Origin: Alistipes shahii WAL 8301 | GTDB lineage: Bacteria > Bacteroidota > Bacteroidia > Bacteroidales > Rikenellaceae | Assembly: GCF_025145845.1 (NCBI RefSeq) | Contig: NZ_CP102253.1 | Span: 1,488,001-1,552,000 of the forward strand | Direction of reading: 5' to 3' | DNA: 64,000 nt | Shown: one piece after another, positions 16,983 through 26,155 of the stretch | Numbering within the stretch: the first letter of the stretch is position 1 | Layout: each line of letters opens with the position of its first letter | The notes under the pieces: model-generated | What the model was told of the DNA's origin: nothing | Database searches by the model: none | Seen by the model: the letters and a program-made list of their open reading frames with translations, nothing else | Translations under genes and position numbers: made by a program

Positions 16983-18223
16983 TCGTATCTAATCGTTTCT
17001 TCGGGCTTCACGGTGGAGACCACGGCCGTCGGGATCACCAGCAGGGCGACGATCGCGGCGACGAACCCCGCGTTGAGCGCCAGCCACCAGCCCCAGCCCA
17101 GCGACACGGGCACCTCCGAGAGCAGGTATCCCTCGGAGCTGAGCTTCACCAGATGCGTCCATTTCTGCACGAGGCACAACCCCAGTCCGGCGGCATTGCC
17201 CCACGCCAGCCCCCGCAGGGTCACCAGCGCCGCCCGCCAGAGGAAGATGCGCCGCAGGCAGCCGTTGCGCATCCCGAGGGCTTTCAGCAGGCCGATCATC
17301 CGCGTCCGCTCCAGCACGAGGATCAGCAGCGCCGAGGTCATGTTGAAGAAGGCCACCACGAGCATGATGACGATCACCACCGCGGCGTTCACATCGTGGG
17401 CCTTCAGCCAGTCGAAAATATTGGCGTACCGCTCCCGGACGCTCGTCACGGCGAGGTTTTCGGAATCTTCGGCATCATCGTACAACAGCGTCCGGCCCAG
17501 CGTCCGGGCGAACGTGTCGGCGCCAGCCAGCGAGCGCGTCAGGATCTCGTAGCCCGAAATCTCGTCCGGTCCCCACTCCGAGAGCCGCTGCACGTTGCGG
17601 ATGTCCGTCACGACCACCACGCCGTCCATCTCCTCCATCCCCGACTCGTAGACGCCCGCCACCTTGAAACGGTCGCGGCGCGGCATTTCGCCCGGCTCGA
17701 CGAACAGCATCTCGACCTTGTCGCCCACGCCCAGCAGCAGTTTGTCGGCCAGCGTGCGCGACAGCAGGATGTCCTTCGTGCGGACCTCGCCGCCCACACG
17801 GGGCAGCTCCCCCGCGACGAGCCATTCGCGGAAATACGACCAGTCGTAATCCGCCTCGACACCCTTGAGCATCACCTCGCCCACGGCGTCGGCCGTGCGG
17901 ACGATGCCCCCCTTGACGGCATAGGGAGCCATCGCCACGAACCCGTCGGTCCGGCGGATCAGCTCCTCGACATGCGCGCTGCGGCGCACGGGCTGCGCAT
18001 CGAGCGCGTTCACGCCCCTTATGTCGGTCACCGCGACGTGAGCCGCAAACCCCGTCATCTTGCGCGCCACCTCGCGTTTGAAGCCCATGATGACGGCCAT
18101 CGCGAGGATCATCACCGCCATCCCCAGCGCCACCGACACCACGGCGATACGCTCCATCACCCCGGGCTTGTTCCCGGGCGCGGGCTGCGCCATGCGGCGT
18201 GCGATGAAAAAGGCGAGATTCAC
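16979..18223 (-). CDS. FtsX/LolC-LolE-type ABC transporter permease
   Basis: This 414-residue inner-membrane permease has the MacB/LolE layout: FFIARRMA, then TM1 (IAVVSVALGMAVMILAMAVIMGFKREV), a periplasmic domain of about 230 residues (MTGFAAHVAVTDI to YANIFDWLKAHD), and three C-terminal TM helices (AAVVIVIMLVVAFFNMTSALLILVLERTRMIGLLKALGM and two more). The LERTRMIGLLKALGM segment is the FtsX coupling motif. The probable role is lipoprotein release to the outer membrane with a separately encoded ATPase; no ATPase gene is adjacent. The GTG start at 18223 keeps the family N-terminus FIARR; an ATG ten codons later would cut it. Confidence 0.85.
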   Translation of the reverse strand: MNLAFFIARRMAQPAPGNKPGVMERIAVVSVALGMAVMILAMAVIMGFKREVARKMTGFAAHVAVTDIRGVNALDAQPVRRSAHVEELIRRTDGFVAMAPYAVKGGIVRTADAVGEVMLKGVEADYDWSYFREWLVAGELPRVGGEVRTKDILLSRTLADKLLLGVGDKVEMLFVEPGEMPRRDRFKVAGVYESGMEEMDGVVVVTDIRNVQRLSEWGPDEISGYEILTRSLAGADTFARTLGRTLLYDDAEDSENLAVTSVRERYANIFDWLKAHDVNAAVVIVIMLVVAFFNMTSALLILVLERTRMIGLLKALGMRNGCLRRIFLWRAALVTLRGLAWGNAAGLGLCLVQKWTHLVKLSSEGYLLSEVPVSLGWGWWLALNAGFVAAIVALLVIPTAVVSTVKPEETIRYE

Positions 18224-18337
18224 GGTGCGCTGTCTTGTCGAAAATTTGTACAAAGTAACATATAAATTTCGTATTTCCGGTATCGTAACGACACTTTTTA
18301 TCAGCCGGAAGGTTTTACAAACGCGCCCGCAATTCTG

Positions 18338-18369
18338 TTTTGCAGCCATCCTACTTTTTTGTATCTTTG
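18338..18369 (+). promoter_or_regulatory. Promoter for the SDR-peptidase operon
   Basis: TTTTG at 18338-18342 (-33) and TATCTTTG at 18362-18369 (-7) are 19 bp apart, 22 bp before the ATG at 18391. The divergent permease gene starts 115 bp away. Confidence 0.8.
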
Positions 18370-18390
18370 CGGAAAACAAACGTTTTTCGT

Positions 18391-19152
18391 ATGCAAAAAC
18401 AGGCATTGATTACGGGAGCCACTTCGGGCATCGGACGCGCCACGGCGCTCCGGCTGGCAAAGGAAGGATACGCCGTCATCGCCACGGGCCGCCGGGCCGA
18501 CCGGCTCGCGACGCTGCGCGCGGAGATCGAAGCGGCGGGCGGCCGCTGCACGACGCTCGCCTTCGACGTGCGCTCCGAGGAGGAGGTGCGCCGCAACCTC
18601 TCTCCGCTCGAAAACATCGACCTGCTGGTCAACAACGCGGGTCTCGCCGCCGGACTGGAGCACATCGACCTGGGCGACACGCGCGACTGGGACGCCATGA
18701 TCGACACCAACGTCAAGGGGCTTCTCTACGTCACGCGCGTCATCGCGCCCAAGATGGTCGCCGCGGGCCGCGGGCACATCTTCAACATCGGCTCGATCGC
18801 CGGGACCGAGGCCTACGAGAACGGCGCGGTCTACTGCGCCTCGAAACACGCCGTGCACGCCATTTCGCAGTCGATGCGCGCCGACCTACTTTCGGCCGGG
18901 ATCAAGGTGACGGAGATCCGCCCGGGAATGGTCGAGACCGAATTTTCCGAAGTGCGTTTCCACGGCGACAAGAAGCGCGCCGACGCGGTTTACGACGGCG
19001 TCGAACCGCTCACCGGCGCCGACATTGCGGAAGCAATCGCATGGGCGGCACAATTACCCGCCCATATGAACGTTAATGATATGGTGCTGATGCCCTCGCA
19101 GCAGGCGGGAGCGTATTACACGCACCGGAAAACAAAACAGACAACGCTATGA
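18391..19152 (+). CDS. SDR-family oxidoreductase (YdfG-like)
   Basis: This 253-residue classical SDR has TGATSGIGRATALRLA for cofactor binding, NNAG (LLVNNAGLAAG), Ser in IGSIAG, and catalytic YCASKHA. The length and the region after the catalytic helix (KVTEIRPGMVETEFSEVRFHGD) resemble YdfG-type 3-hydroxy acid/serine dehydrogenases, but the substrate is unproven. The ATG at 18391 is placed right after a consensus promoter. The stop overlaps the zinc peptidase start by 4 bp (ATGA). Confidence 0.88.
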   Translation: MQKQALITGATSGIGRATALRLAKEGYAVIATGRRADRLATLRAEIEAAGGRCTTLAFDVRSEEEVRRNLSPLENIDLLVNNAGLAAGLEHIDLGDTRDWDAMIDTNVKGLLYVTRVIAPKMVAAGRGHIFNIGSIAGTEAYENGAVYCASKHAVHAISQSMRADLLSAGIKVTEIRPGMVETEFSEVRFHGDKKRADAVYDGVEPLTGADIAEAIAWAAQLPAHMNVNDMVLMPSQQAGAYYTHRKTKQTTL

Positions 19153-19910
19153 CATTTCCTATGATTGCCCTGCTCCAGGCAGGTTACTATGCAGAGCCGC
19201 ACGCCGCGCGCTACGACGCCGCGACGATGGGCATGTTCGTCCTGATCATCGCCATCGGCGTCATCGGGTTCATCGTGCAGGCGCGCCTGCAATCGGTGTT
19301 CAAGAAGTATTCGAAGGTGCAGTTCCCCGGCGGGCTGACCGGCGCCGAGGTCGCCGAGAAGATGCTGCGCGACAACAACATCCACAACGTGAAGGTGACG
19401 CACGTGGGCGGACACCTCACCGACCATTTCAACCCGCAGACGATGACCGTCAACCTGAGCGACTCGGTCTACTCGTCGTCGAGCGTCGCCGCCGCGGCCG
19501 TGGCGGCCCACGAGTGCGGCCACGCCGTGCAGCACGCCCGCGGTTACGCCCCGCTGACGCTGCGTTCGCAGCTGGTTCCCGTCGTGCAGTTCGCCTCGAC
19601 GGCCGCCACGTGGGTCATCATCCTGGGTCTCGTCATCCTCGCCTCGACGCAGAACGAACTGCTGTGCTGGATCGGCGTGGGCATGATTGCCATGTCGGCC
19701 CTCTTCTCGCTCATCACGCTGCCCGTCGAGTACAACGCCTCGGCCCGCGCCGTGGAGTGGCTCCAGACCAGCCGCACGATGCAGGGAGCACAGCTCGCGC
19801 AGGCCAAAGAGGCCCTCTCGTGGGCGGCCCGCACTTACCTCGTAGCGGCGTTGAGCGCCATCGCGTCGGTGCTTTACTACGTCTTCCTGATCCTCGGACG
19901 GCGCGACTGA
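19149..19910 (+). CDS. Membrane neutral zinc metallopeptidase (YugP family)
   Basis: This 253-residue membrane protein has TM segments near 27-45 and a C-terminal pair (about 140-175, 230-250). Its active-site HECGH is at 121-125, just after a Ala/Ser-rich stretch. This is the layout of the DUF2089-like YugP neutral zinc metallopeptidases, which are inner-membrane proteases of uncertain substrate. It overlaps the SDR stop, and the SGNH gene begins 7 bp later, so it is cotranscribed with the acylation pair that follows. An alternative ATG four codons in is possible. Confidence 0.85.
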   Translation: MTFPMIALLQAGYYAEPHAARYDAATMGMFVLIIAIGVIGFIVQARLQSVFKKYSKVQFPGGLTGAEVAEKMLRDNNIHNVKVTHVGGHLTDHFNPQTMTVNLSDSVYSSSSVAAAAVAAHECGHAVQHARGYAPLTLRSQLVPVVQFASTAATWVIILGLVILASTQNELLCWIGVGMIAMSALFSLITLPVEYNASARAVEWLQTSRTMQGAQLAQAKEALSWAARTYLVAALSAIASVLYYVFLILGRRD

Positions 19911-19917
19911 CCCACCG

Positions 19918-21504
19918 ATGAACACCCCCGGAAAAGATTACACCCACCACAGCTGGCTGGCGGCCGCAGCGCTCATCGCAGTGCTCGTGGCCGTAAGTTT
20001 CATCCCTCCGCAAAGCGTCGGGGGCGTGAAACTCCGCCGTGCCAACATCCTCTCGGACCTCCTTTCGTTCGACGACGCCGAAGCGGCCGAACCCGCCGCC
20101 GAGCCGGCGCTCTTCGACGAAGAGGAGTTCCATATCGACATGGCCGCCGTCGCCGAACGCATCGAGGCCGACACCACCCCGCGCGAGGTGCAGATCACCT
20201 ACGAATGGCTCCTCGCGCAGGACACGGCCCGCCGCGAACGCGCCGTGCCCGACTCGGCGCGCTTCGTCGCGACGCTGACCCCGATCGAGGATTTCAGCGA
20301 CAGCGGACGCATCCGAGCCTTCTGCGACACGCTGCTCAACGCTCCGCGCCCGGTGCGCATCGCCTTCCTGGGCGACTCGTTCGTCGAGGGCGACATCCTC
20401 ACGGCCGACCTGCGCGAACGGCTCCAGTCGGCCTACTCGGGCGGCGGCGCGGGATTCGCCCCGATGGCCTCGCCGCTGACGGCGTTCCGGCGCACGGTCA
20501 AAACCCAGTCGAAGGGCTGGACGACCTACAACATCATGCAGCGCAAAGCCGCACCCGCGCGCCTGCGCGAGAATTTCTACGTCTCGGGCTGGGTGAGCCA
20601 GCCTGCGGCCGGGGCTTCGACCCGCTGGGAGAGCACCGACTACCGCAAACGCCTCGATTCGTGCACCACGGCGCGCGTCTTCTTCCTCTCGCCCCGCGAC
20701 AGCCGCGTCGAGGTGACGCTCAACGACGCCCAGCGCCGCGAATTCGACATCGCGGGCGATGACGCCGTGCGGCAGATCGCCGTTTCGGCCCCCCGTGTCC
20801 GCTCGCTCGCCTTCAAGGTGCTCTCCGGCGCGGAGGACTTCGTCGGCTACGGAGCGGTTTTCGAAGGCCGGGGCGTCGTGGTCGACAACTACTCCGTGCG
20901 CAGCAACAACGGGCAGGCGATGTTCTGGACCAACCCGTCGGTCAACGCCCAGATCAACGCCATGCTGGGCTACGATCTGGTGGTGCTCCAGTACGGGCTG
21001 AACATCATGCAGCCGGGCGTGAAGAACTACACCAACTACGCCGGACAGATCGAGAAGATGATCGCCTATGTCCGCCAGTGCTTCCCGGGGGCGGCGGTGC
21101 TCGTGCTGGGCGTCAGCGACCGTTCGGTGAAGACCGACGCCGGATTCGAACCGATGGACGCCATCCCCCACATGCTCGACTGCCAGCGCCGTGCGGCTCG
21201 GAACACGGGCGCGGCCTTCTGGCCCACGTGCGACGCCATGCGCGCCCTGGGCGGCATGGAACAGTTCGTCAAGAACGGCTGGGCGGGCAAGGACTACACC
21301 CACATCAACTACGCCGGAGGGCGCCGCGTGGCATGGGCGCTGTTCGACGCCATCAACGCCGGAGTCTCGGAAGTCTACACCGAGCAGCGGATCGCCAGCC
21401 TGCGCCGCACGGCGGCGCAGGCCGTCCTCGACTCGGCGCGCAGGGCCGCCGTCGACCGCAGCATCCTCCCGTCCTCCGCACCCCTTAACCCGCGCGCGCA
21501 ATGA
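19918..21504 (+). CDS. SGNH/GDSL-fold hydrolase, membrane anchored
   Basis: This 528-residue protein has an N-terminal membrane anchor (about 13-30), a low-complexity acidic linker, and an SGNH domain: block I GDSFVEGD (152-159, nucleophile Ser), a middle VVLQYGLN block with Gly/Asn, and C-terminal DYTHINYAGG with the catalytic Asp-His pair. The neighbouring MBOAT gene overlaps it by 4 bp. In alginate-type and peptidoglycan or polysaccharide O-acylation systems, an MBOAT channel hands an acyl group to an SGNH partner outside the membrane. The likely role is O-acetylation or deacetylation of a surface glycan; the glycan is unknown. Confidence 0.82.
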   Translation: MNTPGKDYTHHSWLAAAALIAVLVAVSFIPPQSVGGVKLRRANILSDLLSFDDAEAAEPAAEPALFDEEEFHIDMAAVAERIEADTTPREVQITYEWLLAQDTARRERAVPDSARFVATLTPIEDFSDSGRIRAFCDTLLNAPRPVRIAFLGDSFVEGDILTADLRERLQSAYSGGGAGFAPMASPLTAFRRTVKTQSKGWTTYNIMQRKAAPARLRENFYVSGWVSQPAAGASTRWESTDYRKRLDSCTTARVFFLSPRDSRVEVTLNDAQRREFDIAGDDAVRQIAVSAPRVRSLAFKVLSGAEDFVGYGAVFEGRGVVVDNYSVRSNNGQAMFWTNPSVNAQINAMLGYDLVVLQYGLNIMQPGVKNYTNYAGQIEKMIAYVRQCFPGAAVLVLGVSDRSVKTDAGFEPMDAIPHMLDCQRRAARNTGAAFWPTCDAMRALGGMEQFVKNGWAGKDYTHINYAGGRRVAWALFDAINAGVSEVYTEQRIASLRRTAAQAVLDSARRAAVDRSILPSSAPLNPRAQ

Positions 21505-23006
21505 CCTTTCCCGCAACGGACGGCATCACCGACAGGCTCCAGGCGCTGTTTGCCTACGACGCCTCCTCGCCGCTGATTTTCAGCAGCGGGCTGTTCCTGT
21601 TCCTCTTCGCGGGATTCCTGCTCGTTTACAGCGTCTTCCGCCGCGCACCGATGGCCCGCATCGTCTACGTCATCGCCTTCTCGCTCTATTTCTACTACAA
21701 GTCGAGCGGCATCTATTTCCTGCTGCTCGTCTTCGCCGCGGCGAGCGACTTCCTGATCGCCCGGGGCATCTACCGGGCGCGCTTCCGGTGGACGAAACGC
21801 TGGCTGGTGGTATTGAGCGTCGCGGTGAACCTCGGCATGCTGGGGTATTTCAAGTACACGAACTTCCTCATCGACATCTCCAACCAGCTGTTCGGACAAG
21901 GCTTCCTGCAATTCCAGAACATCTTCCTCCCGGTCGGCATCTCGTTCTTCGTTTTCCAGTCGATGAGCTACACCATAGACATTTACCGCGGCCAGCTGAA
22001 GCCTTTGTCCAACTGGCTCGACTATCTCTTTTACCTGTCGTTCTTTCCGCAGCTGGTGGCCGGCCCGATCGTCCGCGCCCGGGACTTCATCCCGCAGATC
22101 CGGCAGAACCCGGTCGTGGTCACGCGCGAGATGTTCGGCACGGGCGTCTTCCTGATCCTCACGGGCCTGTTCAAAAAGGCGATCATTTCGGACTACATCT
22201 CGCTCAACTTCGTCGACCGCATCTTCGACGAACCGCTGCTCTACTCGGGATTCGAGTGCCTGATGGGCATCTACGGCTATGCGCTGCAAATCTACTGCGA
22301 CTTCTCGGGCTATTCGGACATGGCCATCGGCATCGCCCTGCTGCTGGGCTTCCGCTTCCCGAAGAACTTCGACGCACCCTACAAGTCGGCGACGATCACC
22401 GAGTTCTGGCGGCGGTGGCACATCTCGCTCTCGACGTGGCTGCGCGACTACCTCTACATTTCGCTGGGCGGCAACCGCAAGGGCCGCATCCGGACCTACG
22501 GCAACCTGCTCCTGACGATGCTGCTGGGCGGACTGTGGCACGGCGCAGCGGTGCGTTTCATCCTCTGGGGCGGACTGCACGGCGCGGCCCTGGCGCTGCA
22601 CAAACTCTGGATGGCCCTCGTTCCGGGCGCCAAGGCCACCGGAGCGCAGATGCACTGGTGGAGCCGCGCGGCGGGCATGCTCCTGACGTTCAACATCGTC
22701 TGCCTGGGGTGGCTGATGTTCCGCGCCGAGTCGATGCAGACCGTCTCGCTGATGCTGCACCAGATTTTCGAAAACTTCAACGCCGCGATGATCCCGCAGG
22801 TCGTGACGGGCTACGCCGCCGTCTTCGCGCTGATCGCCGCGGGTTACATCCTGCACCTGCTGCCGTCGGCCGTCGACGCCGTCGCGCAGCGGATCGTGGT
22901 CCATGCGCCGCTGGTTCTGCAGGTCCTGATGGCCGCGGCGATGATCTGGTGCGTCATGCAGATCAAATCCAGCGACATACAGCCGTTTATCTATTTCCAG
23001 TTCTGA
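21501..23006 (+). CDS. MBOAT-family O-acyltransferase (AlgI/DltB-like)
   Basis: This 501-residue polytopic membrane protein has about a dozen TM helices and the MBOAT core: WRRWHISLSTWLRDYLYISLGG and then the catalytic-His region GGLWHGAAVRFILWGGLHG. These place it with AlgI/DltB/PatA-type acyl exporters that move acetyl groups across the inner membrane. It is translationally coupled to the SGNH hydrolase (ATGA overlap), the expected extracytoplasmic partner. No capsule synthesis genes are in the immediate operon, so the acceptor is open: peptidoglycan or a surface polysaccharide made elsewhere. Confidence 0.92.
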   Translation: MTFPATDGITDRLQALFAYDASSPLIFSSGLFLFLFAGFLLVYSVFRRAPMARIVYVIAFSLYFYYKSSGIYFLLLVFAAASDFLIARGIYRARFRWTKRWLVVLSVAVNLGMLGYFKYTNFLIDISNQLFGQGFLQFQNIFLPVGISFFVFQSMSYTIDIYRGQLKPLSNWLDYLFYLSFFPQLVAGPIVRARDFIPQIRQNPVVVTREMFGTGVFLILTGLFKKAIISDYISLNFVDRIFDEPLLYSGFECLMGIYGYALQIYCDFSGYSDMAIGIALLLGFRFPKNFDAPYKSATITEFWRRWHISLSTWLRDYLYISLGGNRKGRIRTYGNLLLTMLLGGLWHGAAVRFILWGGLHGAALALHKLWMALVPGAKATGAQMHWWSRAAGMLLTFNIVCLGWLMFRAESMQTVSLMLHQIFENFNAAMIPQVVTGYAAVFALIAAGYILHLLPSAVDAVAQRIVVHAPLVLQVLMAAAMIWCVMQIKSSDIQPFIYFQF

Positions 23007-23044
23007 TACGTATATGGACCCGCTCATGCATCCCGGAATGTCGT

Positions 23045-23105
23045 TTTCGCCGCTTGCAGCGGCGTTTACAAATTGGACCCACCCCCAAACCTCCGCCTTG
23101 CCGGG
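23045..23105 (+). repeat. Dispersed intergenic element, copy A
   Basis: A hairpin GCCGCTTGCAGCGGC (23049-23063) is followed by GTTTACAAAT and a C-rich stretch. The hairpin plus ACAAAT box recurs in four other intergenic regions of this window. Confidence 0.6.
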
Positions 23106-23186
23106 GGCTTGTCGCGACGCAACCGGAATGCGGACAATCCGGCAACCGGATTATCTGCCCGAACTTTCACCTTCGACTTTTAGCCT

Positions 23187-23855
23187 ATGAATTGCGACCA
23201 TAACCTCTTTTTAGCCCTGAATTTCGACGGCGGCCCCTTCATGGACCGCCTGATGCTGACCGTCTCGGGCACGACGATGTGGCTGCCGCTCTACGCGCTG
23301 ATCCTCTGGCTCGTGTGGCGCCGCGACGGATGGCGCAACGTCATCCTCTTCACGGCGCTGATGATCGCCGCGCTGGTCCTCTCGGACATGATTTCGGGAA
23401 TCTTCAAGCACAACGGCGTGCTGGGCGGGCTGCTGCCCGACTTCGAACCGCGCTGGCGGCCGATGTTCACCCCCGCGCTCGAAGGGCTGGAGATCGCTCC
23501 CGACTCGCTGCGCAAACTGCGCTGGCTGACGCCCGACTCGCTCGCCGCCGCGGGCATCACACACGACTGGGTCGTACACGTCCCCGTCGAGGCCGTGAGC
23601 GGCCGCTTCGGGACCGTCTCGGCCCATGCGGCGGTCATTGTCACGCTGGCCGTGCTGTCGGCCTCGGTCATCCGCCGGCGGTGGTTCACGGGACTGATGG
23701 TTCTCTCCACCCTCCTGATCTGCTACTCACGCATCTATCTGGGCAAACACTACCCGATGGACCTCGTGTGGGGTACGGCGGTCGGCATCGCGCTGGGACT
23801 GGCGGCCTTCTGGACCTACCGGAGACTGTCCCGCCCAAAAAAGGAGCTGCAATAG
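23187..23855 (+). CDS. PAP2-family phosphatase
   Basis: This 222-residue integral membrane phosphatase has the three-part PAP2 signature in loose form: a first motif near KHNGVLGGLLPDFEPRWRP, the second GRFGTVSAHAAV with SxHAA, and the third YSRIYLGKHYPMDLVWG with the catalytic Arg and His. It may dephosphorylate undecaprenyl pyrophosphate or another lipid phosphate at the periplasmic face. About 180 bp with an intergenic repeat separate it from the MBOAT gene. The terminator stem begins within its last codons. Confidence 0.88.
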   Translation: MNCDHNLFLALNFDGGPFMDRLMLTVSGTTMWLPLYALILWLVWRRDGWRNVILFTALMIAALVLSDMISGIFKHNGVLGGLLPDFEPRWRPMFTPALEGLEIAPDSLRKLRWLTPDSLAAAGITHDWVVHVPVEAVSGRFGTVSAHAAVIVTLAVLSASVIRRRWFTGLMVLSTLLICYSRIYLGKHYPMDLVWGTAVGIALGLAAFWTYRRLSRPKKELQ

Positions 23856-23866
23856 CAGCTCCTTTT
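23838..23866 (+). terminator. Bidirectional intrinsic terminator
   Basis: GGAGCTGC (23843-23850) and GCAGCTCC (23855-23862) form the stem, with A-run before and TTTT after, so it can end both the PAP2 gene and the convergent nuclease gene. Confidence 0.88.
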
Positions 23867-23888
23867 CCGTTTTGTCGCATCACACGGA

Positions 23889-25973
23889 TCAGAATCCCCA
23901 ATCCGAGGGGACGCATTGCCGCTTGACTTCGGCGGGAACGTCGGGGAAGAAGGTGAAGCCCGTGATTTTTTCGATCTCCTCGACCGACACCATGAATTCG
24001 GCCCCCAGCGTCGGCGCCGTCGACCCCTTGATCACGTCGGCATTCTCGAACCAGAACCCCACGGCCTTCAACTCGCCGGCCGAGCACTCCTGAATCGGCT
24101 TGCGGAGGTTGCCGCTACGGGTACGCAGCAGCAGCTTGTAGTAATGGGTCGGCACGATGCACTCTTTCGAATACCCCACGGGCGAACACCTCACATCGCC
24201 CGAAATCCAGCTGTAATCGTAGGCCCGGGTATTCTCGTCGGCAAAATAGGCGCCCGAAACGCAATAGAGCGTATCGGCGCAGACATACTGATCGGTAAAC
24301 CGCCGCTCGGCCGCCGCCCAGAGGGTCTGGAACGCCTTGCTGTTATCCATCCGCTGAGCCGAAATATTGCAGGCGAGGAATGTCTGCTTGTTGATCTCCG
24401 CCGGATTGTTCTTATCGCCGCATCCGCGGTAGCTCGATGCCAGCAGATGGCCGCGCTGCCATTGATAAGGCCCCTCGGGCGTATCCGAGACGAGAGACTT
24501 GGCCCTTCCGTCAATCGGCCACATCACGGCCTGCTCCCCGACGGTCATGTTCGGGTCCTGCGCCCAGGGATCGGTGGCCGGACGCGTCCAGCCGCCCTCC
24601 TGATAACAGGCGTGCTGCGGATGGGCGATCCACAGCGGACTGTGGCGGCGCGTGTCGTAGCAGTAGGTGTAGTTGCGCAAATACTGCTTCGAAGTGACGG
24701 TCGAGGCCCAGAAAGTGTGGATTTTCTTATGGGTCATATCGGCGGGCGTCGCGGGAAGTTCCGCCCAGCGGTAGCCGGCGACAGTCGTCCCGAGGTCGAC
24801 CTGCTGACCGCCGCCGCCTGCCGAGAGCCGGATGTCGTCGAAATTCAGTCCGTAGGCGCGCTCCGTACCCGTCGGCGAGAAGCGGATGTACAGCTCGCCG
24901 ACCGGCTCCTTCAGCGTGAAGCCCACCCTGGTCAACGTCCAGGTGTTGTAGGTCGGAGCAGCCGTATAGGTCAGCGGTTTCCAGCTCTTGCCGTCGGCGC
25001 TGATCGCAAGGGTCATGTCGCCCGCCTCGAAAATCGCCCCGAACGAAAGCGTGTAGTCGGTCTCGGCGACCGGCAACGCGATATGCGCGATCGTGAAATA
25101 GGTCTTCGCCGGGTCGTAGAACAACTTGGCATAGGCCTTCCCGGAAGCACCGGCGTACTTGCCCGCCGAACCGAAATTGTCGTTGTTGATGCGCATGTTG
25201 TAGACCTCATAGCTCACCGTCGAGGCTCCCGCCCCGGTCTGGGTTTTCCACTCCTGATTGCCATCGGCCCAGACCCCGCCGGCTCCGTCGCCGAAATCGA
25301 GCGTGAAGAAAGGATCGTCCTGAACATCCGCCCGGCGAACGATCTCCACGGTTTCCGACTTGGCGTCCGAACCCGTTCCGGCAGTGACGGTAAGCACGCA
25401 ACGCTTGCCCGCAGGAACGTCGCTGACGGTGATCACCCCGTCGCCCGTACCCGAGGCGGGCGAGAATTTGAGCGCCGCATCGGGACACGAAGCCTGCCAC
25501 GCAGCATTGGAAGTTACCGTAATGCGATTCTCCCCCGCGGGGTTGAAATCCAAGTTGCCGGGAGCGACCGAGAGCGTCACCCCGACGGCATCGGCGGCGC
25601 GGGTCACGGTGACCGGCTTGCCCGAGGTCTTGCCCGAGGCGGCGCGCACGCCCACCTGAACGGAAGCGCCCTTGGGCATGTCCCGCACGTAGAACACTCC
25701 GTTACCGGAACCCGAGACGGGTTCCACCCGGACGGCAGCCGACTCGGGCGTCCAGAAAACCTGCCACCCGGTGTTGGCGATCACACGGACCGCATTGTTC
25801 GCCGGAGTCGTTTCGTCGAAGGTGAACGATGCGGATTCAATGGCGGCATAGCCCTCGTCCGAAGAGTCGTCGCCGCCGCACGAGGCGAGCAGCAGCAGGC
25901 ACAGGGCGAACGCCCCTGAAACCGGGAAGGGGAAACCCAGCGTGCCGCGAAAGAGAATGGAGAGTTGTTTCAT
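23889..25973 (-). CDS. Secreted DNA/RNA non-specific endonuclease with BACON-like repeats
   Basis: This 694-residue lipoprotein (signal ending LLLLASCGG) has several modules. Two BACON-like Ig segments sit at about 40-120 and 120-215 (VTSNAAWQASCPDAALKFSPASGTGDGVITVSDVPAG). A beta-sandwich module lies at about 220-400. The C-terminal NUC domain has WQRGHLLASS with the catalytic His (usual form DRGH), then FLACNISAQ with the metal-binding Asn. It would degrade DNA/RNA at the cell surface, supplying nucleotides or defending against foreign DNA. It is convergent with PAP2 and has a typical promoter upstream (25997-26024). Confidence 0.88.
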   Translation of the reverse strand: MKQLSILFRGTLGFPFPVSGAFALCLLLLASCGGDDSSDEGYAAIESASFTFDETTPANNAVRVIANTGWQVFWTPESAAVRVEPVSGSGNGVFYVRDMPKGASVQVGVRAASGKTSGKPVTVTRAADAVGVTLSVAPGNLDFNPAGENRITVTSNAAWQASCPDAALKFSPASGTGDGVITVSDVPAGKRCVLTVTAGTGSDAKSETVEIVRRADVQDDPFFTLDFGDGAGGVWADGNQEWKTQTGAGASTVSYEVYNMRINNDNFGSAGKYAGASGKAYAKLFYDPAKTYFTIAHIALPVAETDYTLSFGAIFEAGDMTLAISADGKSWKPLTYTAAPTYNTWTLTRVGFTLKEPVGELYIRFSPTGTERAYGLNFDDIRLSAGGGGQQVDLGTTVAGYRWAELPATPADMTHKKIHTFWASTVTSKQYLRNYTYCYDTRRHSPLWIAHPQHACYQEGGWTRPATDPWAQDPNMTVGEQAVMWPIDGRAKSLVSDTPEGPYQWQRGHLLASSYRGCGDKNNPAEINKQTFLACNISAQRMDNSKAFQTLWAAAERRFTDQYVCADTLYCVSGAYFADENTRAYDYSWISGDVRCSPVGYSKECIVPTHYYKLLLRTRSGNLRKPIQECSAGELKAVGFWFENADVIKGSTAPTLGAEFMVSVEEIEKITGFTFFPDVPAEVKRQCVPSDWGF

Positions 25974-25996
25974 AATTCAGGTTTTAGTCAGACACA

Positions 25997-26026
25997 CAAA
26001 TATAGCGATAAAAACCAAATAAACAA
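25997..26026 (-). promoter_or_regulatory. Promoter of the nuclease gene
   Basis: On the minus strand, TATATTTG (25997-26004) is the -7 element, with TTG about 19 bp upstream (near 26024-26026). It lies 24-31 bp before the ATG at 25973. Confidence 0.7.
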
Positions 26027-26089
26027 CAACCGCCCGCGCCCGGTTTTCCCGGGCCGCCGCGCCGCGGTTGCAGCCGATTGCGGAAAGAG

Positions 26090-26120
26090 TTGCTACTTTG
26101 CCCTTTTTTCACTAATTTTG
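26090..26120 (+). promoter_or_regulatory. Promoter of lysS
   Basis: TTG at 26090-26092 and TAATTTTG at 26113-26120 are 20 bp apart, 36 bp before the ATG at 26156. Confidence 0.65.
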
Positions 26121-26155
26121 CACGGATATAAAACGATACATCAAAAACACACGAT

